From Melitaea cinxia (taxonomy: Eukaryota; Arthropoda; Insecta; Lepidoptera; Nymphalidae), in the NCBI RefSeq assembly GCF_905220565.1, contig NC_059398.1, positions 3,674,177-3,738,176 on the forward strand: DNA of 64,000 bases, given 5' to 3'. This document shows positions 49,001 to 60,282 of the stretch, piece by piece. Each line of letters starts with the position of its first letter. Within the stretch, counting starts at the first letter, position 1. The notes beneath the pieces were generated by a model. That model did not search any database. It worked only from the letters and a program-made list of their open reading frames with translations, and was not told where the DNA came from. The translations under genes and the position numbers were made by a program.

Positions 49001-49416
49001 AACGAAGTTATAACTACTTATGGTTTTGAAAGATCTAATAATGATTATTGTTTATATTATAAGAAAGATATATACTTATTAATATATGTTGATGATTTGT
49101 TAATCTTTGGACCTAACAATAAAGAAATAGAAAAAATAAAAGGATATTTGTCAGAAAAATTTAGAATGAAAGATATGGGAAGTAATAATTTAACTTATTT
49201 GGGAATTTCTATATTAAAACAAAATGGACAGATCTATCTGAATCAAACTAAGTATTTACAAAATGTTCTAAAGAAATATGGTATGCAAAATTGTAAGGGC
49301 ATTGACACACCTATGGATCCTAATTTACAACTAGACATAAACACTGACATAGACATGACGTTAGAAAACTATTGTAGATCACTCATAGGATCTTTAATGT
49401 ATTGTATGGTTAGCAC
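46007..49416 (+). pseudogene. Copia gag-pol, part 1 (gag, protease, integrase, most of RT)
   Basis: One open frame from ATG 46007 gives 1,136 residues and then two bases of the next codon before the inserted retroposon. In order: a gag core; a zinc knuckle C199-x2-C202-x4-H207-x4-C212; an Arg/Gly-rich stretch (about 215-270); the protease D302-S-G; the integrase H435/H440 with C470/C473 zinc site; the integrase core D500, D563, E599 with the classic 35-residue D-E gap; a Lys/Glu-rich linker (about 730-800); and reverse transcriptase with YVDD at 1027-1030. No stop or frameshift is seen before the insertion, after which the frame runs 28 more bases to a stop at 49442. The polyprotein makes the particle, cuts itself, copies the RNA and integrates the DNA. 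Confidence 0.92.
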
Positions 49417-49750
49417 ACTTAGTGCTGTGTGGCTACGGCACTAAAGAATTTAGCCACCCCCTCTCATCCCGTGGGTGTCGTAAGAGGCGACTAAGGGATA
49501 ACAAGGTTCCACAACCATCTTGGAACTTAAGAAGCCGACCGATGGCGGGATAGCCATCCAACTGCTGGCTTTGAAATACACAGGCCGAAGACGGGCAGCA
49601 GCGTCTTTGGTGCGACAAAGCCAGTACTGCGGTCACCAACCCGCCTGCCCAGCGTGGTGACTATGGGCAAAACACATGAGTTCACGTTATTTTTGACGTA
49701 AACTTGTGGAGGCCTATGTCCAGCAGTGGACTGTATAGGCTGTAATGATG
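49417..49750 (+). mobile_element. Family P retroposon inserted in the copia reverse transcriptase
   Basis: The 334-bp insertion has an 11-bp target duplication ATGGTTAGCAC at 49406-49416 and 49751-49761. It is full length by comparison with 29885 and 56045, with head CTGTGTGGCTACGGCA and tail CCAGCAGTGGACTGTATAGG then CTGTAATGATG. It adds 345 nt including the duplication (a multiple of three) but brings a stop at 49442. As it lies in a young copia, it shows that family P moved recently. Confidence 0.92.
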
Positions 49751-49761
49751 ATGGTTAGCAC

Positions 49762-50398
49762 TAGACCTGATTTAGCTACAGCTGTTTCATACTTAAGCAG
49801 ATTTCAAGGAACACCTAGTGTAAAACTTGTAAAAGCTTTAAAGCGAGTTCTTAGATACATAAAACAAACAGTTAATTATCAGTTAACTTATACCAATTGT
49901 AATGTTAATAATAATAATACTCTAGTAGGATATGCTGATTCTGATTTTGCTAGAAGCATGGACAGAAAGTCTACTAGTGGTTATGTTTTTAAACTTTATG
50001 GTAATACTATTTCTTGGAAGTCTAAAAAACAAAATATTGTGACATTAAGTACTACTGAGGCTGAGTTAGTTGCTTTGTGTGAAAGTTGTGTAGAGTCTTG
50101 CTGGTTAATAAAATTACTTAAAGATGTAGATGTTAACTTGAAACATGTAACTATTTTTGAAGATAATCAGAGCACTATAAAGACTGTTAATAATCCTGAT
50201 CAGAAACGTCTCAAACATATTGATATAAAATACAATTTTATTAAGGAAAAGGTAGAACAGGGACTCATTAAGGTAATTTATATTTCTACAAATAATCAGT
50301 TAGCAGATTTAATGACAAAGCCTCTAACCACTCATCATTTTAGAAAGTTTGTTACTTTGTTGGGTTTGGAAGATTGTAACATTGAGGGAGAGTGTTGA
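49762..50398 (+). pseudogene. Copia pol, part 2 (end of RT and RNase H)
   Basis: This continues part 1 in the same frame beyond the insertion. It opens with TRPDLATAVSYLSRFQ, the usual RT-RNase H junction. RNase H follows with YADSDFARSMDRKSTSGYVF, STTEAELVALCES and EDNQSTIK, which contain the acidic catalytic residues. It ends in GECNIEGEC-like sequence with the stop TGA at 50396-50398, inside the first bases of the right LTR. No other break is seen. The two parts account for 1,349 codons including the stop. Confidence 0.9.
50384..50392 (+). other. Polypurine tract
   Basis: GAGGGAGAG directly precedes the TGTTGAG start of the right LTR, the expected plus-strand primer site. It overlaps the last codons of the polyprotein. 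Confidence 0.75.
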
Positions 50399-50616
50399 GA
50401 AAAGGACAATGTTCCACTTCCAAAAGTTTTTTCATGTTATTAACACTATGAATTTAGGATGTCTTTTTTTGTCTATGGCAGTTTTTGTAATAATAAAAGT
50501 AAAAGGTAAGATTTGTAAGTGGTAAATATGTAAATGAAGAATATAAAATTAAAGAAAAAGTGTTTAAAAGATAAAAGCTTTATTATTATTCCTCGTTCCT
50601 GTCAAAATAACCAACA
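50393..50616 (+). repeat. Right LTR of the copia element
   Basis: 224 bp, from TGTTGAGAAAAGG to CAAAATAACCAACA, with the standard TG...CA ends. The stop codon of pol is its bases 4-6. The LINE resumes directly after it with CAATATCG. Confidence 0.93.
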
Positions 50617-50619
50617 CAA

Positions 50620-53563
50620 TATCGTAATAATACTGAACTTTTAACCAGTTATTAAGTTTTTCTTTACATTTTTTGTTATTTAAAGGGTAAATGTTAATAA
50701 TAGCATTAATCTTATTATAGAGTGAAGGGCCCAGATAGGATTGAAATTTTTGCGCAAATCTTGTTTTATGGGGCGGAAGATAGCAAACCTTATCTTTACG
50801 ACGAACTGATGCTATTTCTTCTGAAAAAACTAATTTTGAGTGCTGAGCTATAATGGTTTCTTTAATAAATAATTGCCTAACGGTGAGGACGCCACAGTTA
50901 GTAAGTAAAGATCTTTAGTAGGGTATCTAAAAGGTTTAAACGTCATTACTTTAAGTAGTGCTCTCTATGCACGTTCAAGTTCAATCATGTGCGTTTTACA
51001 GGTACCGCCCCACGATGTTATACAATATAATATTATAGATTGTGCTAGTGCATAGTATAATGATTTCAACAAATTAAATTCCGCTATATGGCGTAACGTT
51101 TTAAATACGTAGATTAATATTCTAGTTCTTTTGGCAAGTAAATTTATATGACTCTTCCATGAAAATGTATCATCCAGTTGTACTCCTAGATACTTAATAG
51201 TTTCGGTTTTAGTGAGACACATACAAGAGCAAGTAGAATTTTGCATGGATCTTGAGCCACAAGAGTGAAACCGTATAGGGTACTCACCGTCTGCCGGGAT
51301 ACACCGCTTAGATATGCCAAAATATATAACTTTGGTTTTTGAGACATTAAGTGTGAGAGAGTTATTTTGCATCCATTGGGACACTATACCTAGTCCAGTC
51401 TCTGCCAGTGTTGTAGCATCTTCCCAGATTTTGTCATAACAAACCAGAACAGTGTCATCTGCATATGTGATTATTTTACAGTTCGGTAAATTAAGATTGC
51501 ACAATTCATTAATATATATTAGAAATAGGCTAGGACCAAGAACGCTTCCCTGAGGAACCCCGTACAATATATCGGTATCAGAACTATAATAATCTCCCAG
51601 CTTAACCTTTTGTTTGCGGTTACTTAAATAATCGGTGAATAATTTGTGTACAGTGCCACGAATACCAATACACTCCAACTTCCTCAGCAGCATGGGAATA
51701 GAAACCGTGTCAAAGGCGTTGGCCAGATCCAGAAATACTCCTACACATTTAAACTTTTTATCCAGCTAAGCTCCTACAAATTCACAGAGATCAGAAACAG
51801 CGTCCCTAGTCGATTTCCCGGCTCTGAAACCATACTGGTTGTTTGAGAGAATGTTCTCTTTATCTAAATATGAAAGAAGTTTTTTATTTATAATTTTCTC
51901 TAGTATTTTAGCGAACACTGTTAAAATCGAAATTGGCCGATAATTACTGATAGAATTTTTATCACCATGCTTATAAATTGGATGAACAATTGATATCTTA
52001 AAAGCCTGTGGAAAGACACCGCTATTAATGGATAGATTCACTATGTGCGTCAAAAGAGGAGCTATTGTTTTTTTGGTGGACTTAATTATATTTGTAGGTA
52101 TGTTATTCCATCCGGTAGCACAGTCGTTCTTAAGGTTGTTAATGACATTTAAGATATCCTGATCCGTGACCTCTGACATGTACATGGAGTTAACTGTCGT
52201 ATTAAAAAGGCAATCCGAAGTGAAATTGGTAAGATGATCGCATGACGTTGATGTTATTTTAGCGGCTAAAGTTTTTCCTACATCAGCAAAGTATTGATTA
52301 GCATATTCGATAGATTTTTCTGGGGTTTTCTTAATTTTTAGTAGGTCGATTGCAGGTTGTTTATTAGTTTGAGAGTTAGTATAGGTTTTAATGAGTCTCC
52401 AGGTTGTCTTTGGATTTTTTGAGCATTTTTTTAACTGGTCCTGTTCATATGATCTTTTTATTCTCTTAAGCAAGTCATTACAGAAATTTCTATACCGAGT
52501 GTATGTTATCTTTAGAATCGTGTTGTTTGGGTTTTTCTTAAGCTTGAGATGAAGTATGTCCCGATTCTTCATACAACGGATTAATCCGGGGGTTATCCAG
52601 GGCTTAATACATCGAGTTCGCCTAGTAACTGTAAGCATAGTAGTGTTTGCCGTTGCAAGATTAGAGAGAACACCAACAAGTCTATCAGCTGCCCAGTTTG
52701 CATCCATTGAATATAAGATATCGCTGAAGTCAAAAGACCCGATATCTGATATAAGCTTATCATGGTTCAGTTTATGAATAACTGATTTATATTTGTATTT
52801 GGGTATTTTGTTCACGCTCATCTCAACGACAGCTGAATAGTGGTCAGTAACGGAGGACGTTATTATTATAGTTTTTGTAGGGTTTTTTGATTTGATCAAT
52901 GCGTGATCTAGGCAGTTGTTCCCTCTAGTCGGATATTCGTGACTAGGTATAAATACCATGACTAGCTAATAGTTTGAGATAATCTGGAGCTTTACTATCA
53001 ATGCTATTTGTCTTAATATCGATATATATGTCACCCATAATTATTATATTAGTGAATTTTGAATATAACTTAAGAATATCATTTAATGAATCGAGAAAAT
53101 TGTTAATATTCCTATAAGATGGAGACACCTATAGATACCAAAGACAACAGTATCTGTATTGAGTTTAACTGAAAGGCATGTTGCATCGGATATGTGTATT
53201 TCATCAACATCACAAGACAAATCATCTCTGGTATATACTACTATGCCGTCATTTTGATTGTTGTTATTTTTTGAGTAATTTATATTGTATCCAGATAGCG
53301 TAGGCAAGTTTGTAGTTTTGTTAATCCACGATTCAGTTAGTATATATATATCACAGCAAAATTCTAATCTACTTAAAAATATTTCAATTCCTCCATATTC
53401 TTTCTAATACTTCTAATGTTTTGAGTCAAAATTGTCAAACTTTTGTGCGAGCCCTTTAGTAGATATTTGCCAGATTCTGTTGTAGTTAAAAACGATTCAC
53501 CAGGGTTAATTTCATCAATACAGTCATTAGTAGCATTTTCTTGTAGAAAATCGAATTTTATTT
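50620..53563 (-). pseudogene. LINE ORF2: apurinic-type endonuclease and reverse transcriptase, broken
   Basis: Read leftward from about 53563. The endonuclease starts LTQNIRSIRKN, then ILTESWI after a break, GIVVYTRDDLSCDV, and after another break IIIMGDIYID and SSVTDHYSAVVE. The RT follows (52959-51766): PWITPGLI, YRPISILTVFAKILEKII, NNQYGFRAGKST. A stop at about 51766 is followed by AFDTVSIPMLLRKLECIGI, GVPQGSVLGPSLFLIYIN, YADDT (about 51455-51470) and KYLGVQLD. Another stop at 50965 (in place of the usual RAQR) is followed by open sequence down to 50620 (LPPHKTRFAQ). The endonuclease nicks the target and the RT copies the RNA there. At least three breaks make it inactive. Confidence 0.85.
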
Positions 53564-53830
53564 AGATAAGTAATGTGACAAACAAAGATGGAGTATTTTG
53601 TAGCACTACGTGTGTGAGTGAGGGATCTTATGAAAGTGTGAGTACGTAATTTTTGTCTTAGTAACTTGGTTGTACAGTGTATGAGATAGACGATTTATAG
53701 TTTTATTAAGTTTTATTGAGGAGTGTAGATAAAATGTGTATGCATAATATAACAAAAAATTTGAAAGAATTACCCTTAGAGCATTTAGTCGTAAAACATG
53801 AACGCCAATGAACGTCACTTCTGATACTAG

Positions 53831-54747
53831 TCATTTTTGGGTTTTCAAATTGTTCAGTTGAGCTTCATCCTTCACTTCTATATATTGGGTTTCATCGGTC
53901 TTCCTAATATAAATCCTTCCATTTCTTGTCCAACAATACTTGAAATTGGCTATTTTCGCAATATCCCGAGCTAGGAAAAAGAGTCTTCGTCCTTTAGGAG
54001 TGAGAGCTTCAGACACGTATATTGGCTTGGAATTATTGTCTAATCCTATAGATGTAGTGTTGAGTTTGTTATTCGGATTATTTTTGTTGTACGTTTTAGA
54101 TTTTTTTATTATTTCTTGTTTAGTGTTTTTGCTCTTGAACTCAGTTATTATTGTTTTGTGTTCCGCCTTACTTTTCAGGACAAAAACATAATTTATCTCA
54201 TTTTTCTGTATGTCTACTTTAATGGCTTTGCAAGTATTTAAAACGATGTCAGATAACTGTGCCTTATCAAATTTATCGTCTTTTAATGGAACATTCCTAA
54301 TTTCCACAGTAGAGGATCTCATAGAGCGTTCCATATCCTCTATTTTGCTTTCCAAAGTAGTGATCCGAAGAAGATTGGCTTTGCTTTCATTTTCAAGTTT
54401 TTCCACCTTTTCATGCAACGAATTGAAATGGGAGTACAGAAACTCAAGAGATTTCTCGATTTCTGTATTAGTTTCACTTATTTTTTGGTTCTGGATTTTA
54501 ATTTCTGAAATATCAGATGCGAGTTTAGAAAGTGTCTCTGTTTGGCTTTCTTTCCATTCCAAGAGTAGTCCTTTAAGATCACCTGATGAGCATTGTTGAA
54601 CTGGGGATTCTCTACGTCTTTTAAAACGTTGGCCACCGCAGAAGGATTCCATATTAATTTCAGTATTACCGATATCCGAGTCGGACAAAGTGATTTGGCT
54701 GTCACCCTTTGGTGGAGATCTTATTATATTAATACTTTCGGCATGAT
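53831..54747 (-). pseudogene. LINE ORF1: coiled-coil nucleic-acid-binding protein
   Basis: The open frame ends at TAG/TGA 53831. An early Lys/Arg segment (RFKRRR) is followed by a heptad-like coiled coil (about residues 40-110: SKLASDISEIKIQNQ..., LEKVEKLENESKANLL). Then comes a globular domain with SSTVEIRNVPLKDDKF, NYVFVLKSKAEHKTI, IYVSEALTPKGRRLFFLARD and FKYCWTRNGRIYIRK. This C-terminal domain resembles the FP25K-like domain common in ORF1 proteins of insect LINEs. The frame is open upstream to about 54760 (RSPPKGDSQITLSDSDIG) but has no ATG before the internal one at about 54650. An ATG at 54744-54742 lies in another frame, so one base was probably lost just after the start. Confidence 0.75.
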
Positions 54748-55038
54748 AAATTCTCGGTGAAGTTCACAATTTTAGTGTCGCACTCGTGAGTGACCAAAAT
54801 TATTTGAGCTCCCAGTTGACTTGAATAATACTAATGACTTGAAAAATATGCTATTCGTGTATCTTTATATACTTGACGTAATTTGAATAGGGCAAAAATG
54901 AACTCTGACAAAAAATACGTCCAAACACCTTCGCTGTGCGAACGAGACTCGAACTAGACTATGAACACTAGTTTTTATGCTGTTTGTTTCAGCTTAAAAG
55001 GGGCGAACGAACTTTTATTTGTTCACTCAATTTGTTCG

Positions 55039-55924
55039 TACTCGATTTCAGTGTGTATGAGAATTGAATATAGAATTCTGTTCTCTAAGTGTTTTCAATT
55101 ATACACGAATGAGTTGTATCTTTTTGATGATTAAAATAAAATAATATTGAATGTCAAATATAAAGGTATAGATTATACACATGCTATAGATAGTAATAGT
55201 AGACAAAACCTTACGAAGAATCTAAAAGTACTCGTAGTAAAATTAAAATATACACAAAAGAATTGTTTATTCAACACTCTTGTTTTATAATTCATACACA
55301 TGCACAGTCAAAATACGATTCTGAAATGAGAAAAAAAAATAAGGAAAAGTGCACAGATTATATATTATGCTCAAATGTCAGTTGCTCTTTTTTATAAATG
55401 AGGTCCTAAGTATAATTATTTTTAATTGATATCTAAACTCTTTTGAGAAATAAAACCGTCTTATTTTAGGTACTAGATATCATTAGTACGATATGACAAC
55501 ATGAGTTTCACAAACGTTTACATGTCACAGAACTAATGCAATTAATATTAATTAGGTGTAGCAATTACATTCATTAATTAAGACGATGCGACAGTAATAT
55601 TAGTTGTAAAGCGAGGGCTTCATCTGTGCAAACAAGCGAGATTACTACCACAAAGAGACTCAGTGTCGCTCCTTATCGCATCTATGACCGTAGCTTGATA
55701 GATGATCGTTTAAATGTCTAGTGTACGCAATTAATACTTAGGTAATAGTTACCATATACAAGATACTTCTCATGGATTCGCATAGACTTGAAAATTGAGT
55801 AGCCTAAGAAGTTGAGAAGTAACCTGGATAAAGTCTTTATCGGTCGGATTTTGACTTAAAGTTTAAAAAAAAATTGATACGGTAATCTTTGTATGGGGAT
55901 ATTTATAAGCTGTTTTTTAAATAA
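55039..55924. other. Non-coding stretch, nothing recognised
   Basis: Intronic AT-rich sequence. No coding region or repeat with a second copy was identified. Confidence 0.5.
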
Positions 55925-56495
55925 TTAATTGTGCTTGCTCGCAAACGAACAAACCGTCTCCATAAAAGCCTAGTGCTTGTCATATAGTCTCATTTTAATC
56001 GACCCTACTATCGAGTTCTGACGAGAATATTTTGAGTTATACCTCATCATTATCATTACAGCCTATACAGTCCACTGCTGGACATATGCCTACACAAGTT
56101 TACGCCAAAAATAACGTGAACTCATGTGTTTTGCCCATAGTCACCACGCTGAGCAGGCGGGTTGGTGACCGCAGTACTGGCTTTGTCGCACCGAAGACGC
56201 TGCTGCCCATCTTCGGCCTGTGTATTTTAAAGCCAGCAGTTGGATGGTTATCCCGCCACCGGTCGGCTTTTTAAGTTCCAAGGTGGTAGTGGAACTGTGT
56301 TATCCCTTAGTCGCCTCTTACGACACCCACGGGAAGAGAGGGGGTGGCTATATTCTTTAATACCGTAGCCACACAGTATTTTAGTTAGTAGTTAGTGAGT
56401 TATACCTATTATACATATATTCAACTGACTATTTATTGACCACCTACGTTGTATTACTCGTCAATGTAAACTAAGGTCGGCTTGGTAGGCAAAAA
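55925..56495 (+). repeat. Family A copy split by a family P retroposon
   Basis: Left of the insertion: TTGCTCGCAAACGAAC (reverse of the family 3' end), then forward-type GTGCTTGTCATATAGTCTCA. Right of it: CACCTACGTTGTATTACTCG and AAGGTCGGCTTGGTAGGCAA. This copy therefore has inverted ends and a short, worn middle. Confidence 0.65.
56045..56395 (-). mobile_element. Family P retroposon, reverse, full length
   Basis: The 12-bp target duplication TGAGTTATACCT lies at 56033-56044 and 56396-56407. On the minus strand the copy runs from CTGTGTGGCTACGGTA to CCAGCAGTGGACTGTATAGG and a tail of ATGATG units. Confidence 0.9.
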
Positions 56496-57314
56496 CAATT
56501 ATTAATATTTCAACAACGTGGCAAATTTAGTAACTCAATATGAACTAAGTATGTCCTGGCATAAAAATAAATCGAATTTTTGTCTCAAATAAACAGCAAG
56601 AAGTGACTTCAAGAAACGAAATAAGTCAAGTGATTTAAATTTTCATAAAACTGTCTTTTGACATTTGAAAATAATGCAAAGTTTATGCTGTTCTTAAAAT
56701 TTAATATATAACTTTACTAAGACATATCCTGTGAGGGTGCACTTTGCTATAATTTTATGTGTTTCCAAGCAGTTTTGTTCCATTCAGTATTTTGACGACG
56801 ACTTTCTCATATTAAGTTTAACTTGAGAAAGCGCTTCGTAGGATTGATTTGATCATTTTTAGAATACGTTTAAAACTATTTTAATATTTTAACGTCCTCC
56901 ATTCGCCGACTTATTTAAATAAAATTGGTGATGACATATCGTATCTTTCGTTTAAAAATGTATGTAGATTATATTTGGTAAATAAATTCTCTATGTATAT
57001 CCAGATTAAATATATACATTATATTTAATAGTATATATAACTGTATGAATAATAATAGTATTTACTTTACTCGATTGAGTCGTCTCGAATAATTTGATAC
57101 AAAAAGGCTAAGTTTGAACAAGTGAGCCTTATGATTTTTCATTAAGTACGTCGTTTATTTGTTGTAAACGTTTTTTTTTTTTTTTAATATAAAAAACGAT
57201 TATATCTCAGTATGAAGTGAAATTATGACAATAAGAATCATAATATCAAACAATTATTTTAAAAATACATTTATATTATCGTAGTAAGTAGTTCCGTGGA
57301 AGGACAATCATTGG
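56496..57314. other. Non-coding stretch, nothing recognised
   Basis: Intronic AT-rich sequence with a T run at about 57170-57187. Confidence 0.5.
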
Positions 57315-57323
57315 TATACAATT

Positions 57324-57629
57324 CAGACATGGCGGCGGCGGTTACGGGTTCGATCCCCGCACATGAAAAACATTTGTATTGGCCATACAGGTGTTTGCCG
57401 TGGTCTGGGTGTTTGTGCAGTCCTAGTGGGTCTCCCCACCGTGCCTCGGAGAGCACGTTAAGCCGTCGGTCCCGGTTGTTATCATGTACACCTGATAGCG
57501 ATCGTTACTCATAGTAGGGAATATATCCACCAACCCGCATTGGAGCAGCGTGGTGGATTAAGCTCTGATCCTTCTCCTACATGGGGAAAGAGGCCTATGC
57601 CCAGTAGTGGGATATTACAGGCTGAAGCG
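57324..57629 (+). mobile_element. tRNA-headed SINE (family S), slightly 5'-truncated
   Basis: The target duplication TATACAATT lies at 57315-57323 and 57630-57638. The B box GGTTCGATCCCC is present, but the A-box part of the head is replaced by CAGACATGGCGGCGGCGG. The tail is intact. Confidence 0.88.
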
Positions 57630-57912
57630 TATACAATTGAGAACTTAACATTATATAGATATGTATATACGAGTATATAGCGTCGGATCGTGTCCTTGTT
57701 TATTTGTCTCAGGACTGCTCATCTAGTCTACTGTTAAGCGCGCATATGTATATAGATAAGCAGTACAAATTGCATGCTATATCAAGAAATAACTGTAACG
57801 CCATGGATGTTGTTTAACAGAGTAAAAATAAATATAAATAATACTAATGTATAATAATATGTGCTCGTATGGTGCATTTCGTAAAAAAATGTTTAATTGT
57901 ACTTTTCTCCAG

Positions 57913-58021
57913 GCCAGGAAACGGCAACAGTATCTACGTGGCTACGGGACCAGAAATTGAAGCACTTGTCGGCTCCACCGCACACCTCGACTGCAAAGTC
58001 GACGCCCTTCATGACAAACTG
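57913..58021 (+). CDS. Dpr-like Ig-superfamily protein, coding exon 3 (start of first Ig domain)
   Basis: It is bounded by CTTTTCTCCAG (acceptor) and CTG|GTAATA (donor at 58022). In the frame set by exons 1-2 it encodes residues 184-219: PGNGNSIYVATGPEIEALVG followed by STAHLDCKVDALHDKL. GxxAxLxC with the first Ig cysteine at about 210 is the B-strand of an Ig domain. The phrase (V/L)GxTAHLxCxVxxLxDK is typical of Dpr (defective proboscis extension response) proteins, insect neuronal surface receptors whose first Ig domain binds DIP proteins. In that family the next residues would be VSW(I/V)R, beyond the window. Related ZIG-8-type two-Ig proteins cannot be excluded. The phase agreement of all three exons is the main support. 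Confidence 0.8.
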
Positions 58022-58320
58022 GTAATATTTATGATGGTATTTAGTCTAATGTATTCTTAAAGTTAATAGTTATGATAATATATAAAATTAATAATAATAA
58101 AAAACATTTAGGAAAATAGCCTTGTTGAACATACAAACTAGGAGTGTCATCGGTAATGATGTCATGATGTTGCAACTTTTCTTGTACTTTTAATCTTATT
58201 AATTTCATGGTGTACATTTTCGCAATTATTATATATTCATTAACATTCAATATACATTTTTATCGGTATATCAAACGTTAGTAGAAATTAAAAACTTCAT
58301 AATGTTTATATATATACAAC

Positions 58321-58610
58321 TAGATCGGTAAACAAACGTACGGCTGGTTTACTTGATGGTAAGCGATTACCGTAGCTTACAGACGCCTGTAACAACAGAA
58401 GCATTGCAAGCGCGTTGCCGACTCTACCCGTAATTCCGGGAGCTCTGGTCACCCTACTCACCAACACAACACTGCTTGAAAACAGTACTTACTATTTAGT
58501 TGTGATCTTCTGTAAGGTCGAGGTAAAACCCCAGTCGGGCTGGTCCATATTTTGAGCAAGAAATTTCCTGCTGTCCCCTACCTCAGTTGATATAATATAT
58601 ACAGTATTCT
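58321..58610 (-). repeat. Family C interspersed repeat, near complete
   Basis: Landmarks: GTAAACAAACGTACGGC, GATGGTAAGCGATTACCGTA, GCATTGCAAGCGCGTTGCCG, GTGATCTTCTGTAAGGTCGA, CCAGTCGGGCTGGTCCATAT and CCCCTACCTCAGTTGATATA. Confidence 0.8.
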
Positions 58611-60282
58611 ATCTTAGTTCGTATAACGTAGCTGCTAAAATTAGGTCTAATTTTGATACGCCTATTCATTAATCATAGACAAGCTATTACAATTATTATA
58701 AAGTCATAACATGTAGCAGTTATGAATTACACTATGATAATGTCACACTGTACTAATTAATATGCGTTATATTCTTGAACATTACAATTTGTTGCCAATA
58801 TGCAATTAACCTGGACAAGTAGACTGACCTATCCTATACTTACCTTATATGATGCAAGCTTTGTTAATTAATTTACATTAATAGATTAATTATAATTAGT
58901 GATCTATAGATGTAGTTGTAAATGATTACTAAAATTAATCTTTATATAACTATATTTTAGATCGTAATAATAGTATGTAATAGAGTATTTTTTAGACTGC
59001 ACCTTTTTCATTTGTTTTTTGGCTATATTTCTTGTAAGGATAAATTGTCTTTTTCTTTTATTGCCGTTTTTATTTTTAATATTTTGTTCTTATTTTAAAA
59101 AGCTTAATAAACTTAAAATCTTACTAAACTTGGACCAGCTATTTCCATTTCATCTATAATTAATAATTTTCCTTGAAATCTTACACTGTATTTTATAACT
59201 TAAGTACATATTTTATCTGTACCTTCAAAACTGATCGTATAACAAATATTAATACAATACTATTTTTTATTTATGTATAATTGTATTAAATATTATGCGT
59301 TATGGTTACTTTTATTAGCGTATTGATCGATATTCTGAGTATAAATATAAATGAAAAAAATGCTGTAGCATATTATTGATTCAACAACAAAAGTACTAAG
59401 GAAATAATTTAGTAATACAATTAATATACATACATACGCACATGCTCACACAAACGCATGCCCACGCACATAATATACACTAACATTAACATGGAAGGTT
59501 TCAAAAAATTTGAATATAAATTCAAGTAGGGATTATTATTATTATTATATCCTTCGGTATTTACAAAAAATATTTTTCCAATTAAATCTGATATTCACTA
59601 CGGAGTTTAAAAAACAATACTGAAGATGGGGTATAAAATACTCTTGAGTTTAAAGGCCTTTATCTGTTAATGAAAAGGTCATTTCAAATTGTTACTCAAA
59701 TTATTTTTTTGGAAATAAAGTAAATATCATAATGACATCGACGGCGAATATTAAAATGATCAATATATATGGCATACATATCATTGAACAGTCATTTCCC
59801 GTTCCAGTTTGAGCGTTTTTCCCGGAAGCTTATGTATAATCTGTAAGAGGGAAATTTCAGTATCATTTAGAAGTATTTTAAGGATGACATAAAAATAGAA
59901 CAAATAATTTAAGAGGATTACGTATGTTTAATAAGAAAATGTCATTTAATAATAACAAAAAGAAAACGAAACTATGAAAAATAAAAATAAAAACACATTT
60001 TTCTGTATCAAGATACATAATTATATAGTATGCTTTGACAATAACACACTGTCCAGTAAATTCAGATTAGTTAGTTCAGTCTAGCCCTCAAAACTGTTTT
60101 GGCTCCTATTAAAAACATCGTTAGATCGTACAGGTGAGTCATCTACGGCCTTCGTGCATTTATTTTTAAACAAAGCAATGACAATTTCTTCGATAATTTG
60201 AGACTAGCTAGCAAGGCTACAAAGACACTCTAAGCATTATACGTTCGACGTGTGCGACGAGTGCGAAGACGTTATACGAACA

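Larger units (their letters stand above)
45704..50616 (+). mobile_element. Ty1/copia LTR retrotransposon, young, with an internal insertion
   Basis: Two LTRs (45704-45924 and 50393-50616) differ by one substitution and one single-base indel over about 220 bp, so insertion was recent. Between them are a tRNA-Met-type primer site, one gag-pol frame and a polypurine tract. It sits in the LINE at 45041-55029 and is interrupted by a family P retroposon. The left LTR lacks its first four bases (TGTT) and the left target duplication. Confidence 0.92.
45041..55029 (-). mobile_element. CR1/Jockey-like LINE, split by a copia element
   Basis: Removing the copia element (45704-50616) leaves about 5.08 kb: a 5' leader (about 54750-55029), ORF1, ORF2, and a 3' region (45041-45703) with CA repeats and an AATAAATAAATAAATAATA-type tail. 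A possible 9-bp target duplication ATTTGTTCG lies at 45032-45040 and 55030-55038. The join across the copia element is exact: the last ORF2 codons run from 50617 straight into 45703 in frame. The clade is inferred from the ORF1 type and the apurinic-type endonuclease. Confidence 0.75.
38789..57912 (+). other. Intron 2 of the Dpr-like gene
   Basis: The intron is 19.1 kb, from GTAAAA at 38789 to TTTTCTCCAG at 57912. It holds the DNA transposon, the LINE/copia/retroposon nest, two SINEs and a family A copy. The parts outside these (38789-39510, 55039-55924, 56496-57314, 57639-57912) show no gene. Confidence 0.7.

Noticed and set aside
53606..53818. 70-codon reverse frame between LINE ORF1 and ORF2
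   Set aside because: It lies in the inter-ORF spacer and does not match endonuclease or ORF1 motifs.
53940..54599. Plus-strand frames of 83 and 129 codons
   Set aside because: They are antisense to LINE ORF1, whose coiled coil and C-terminal domain are clear on the minus strand.
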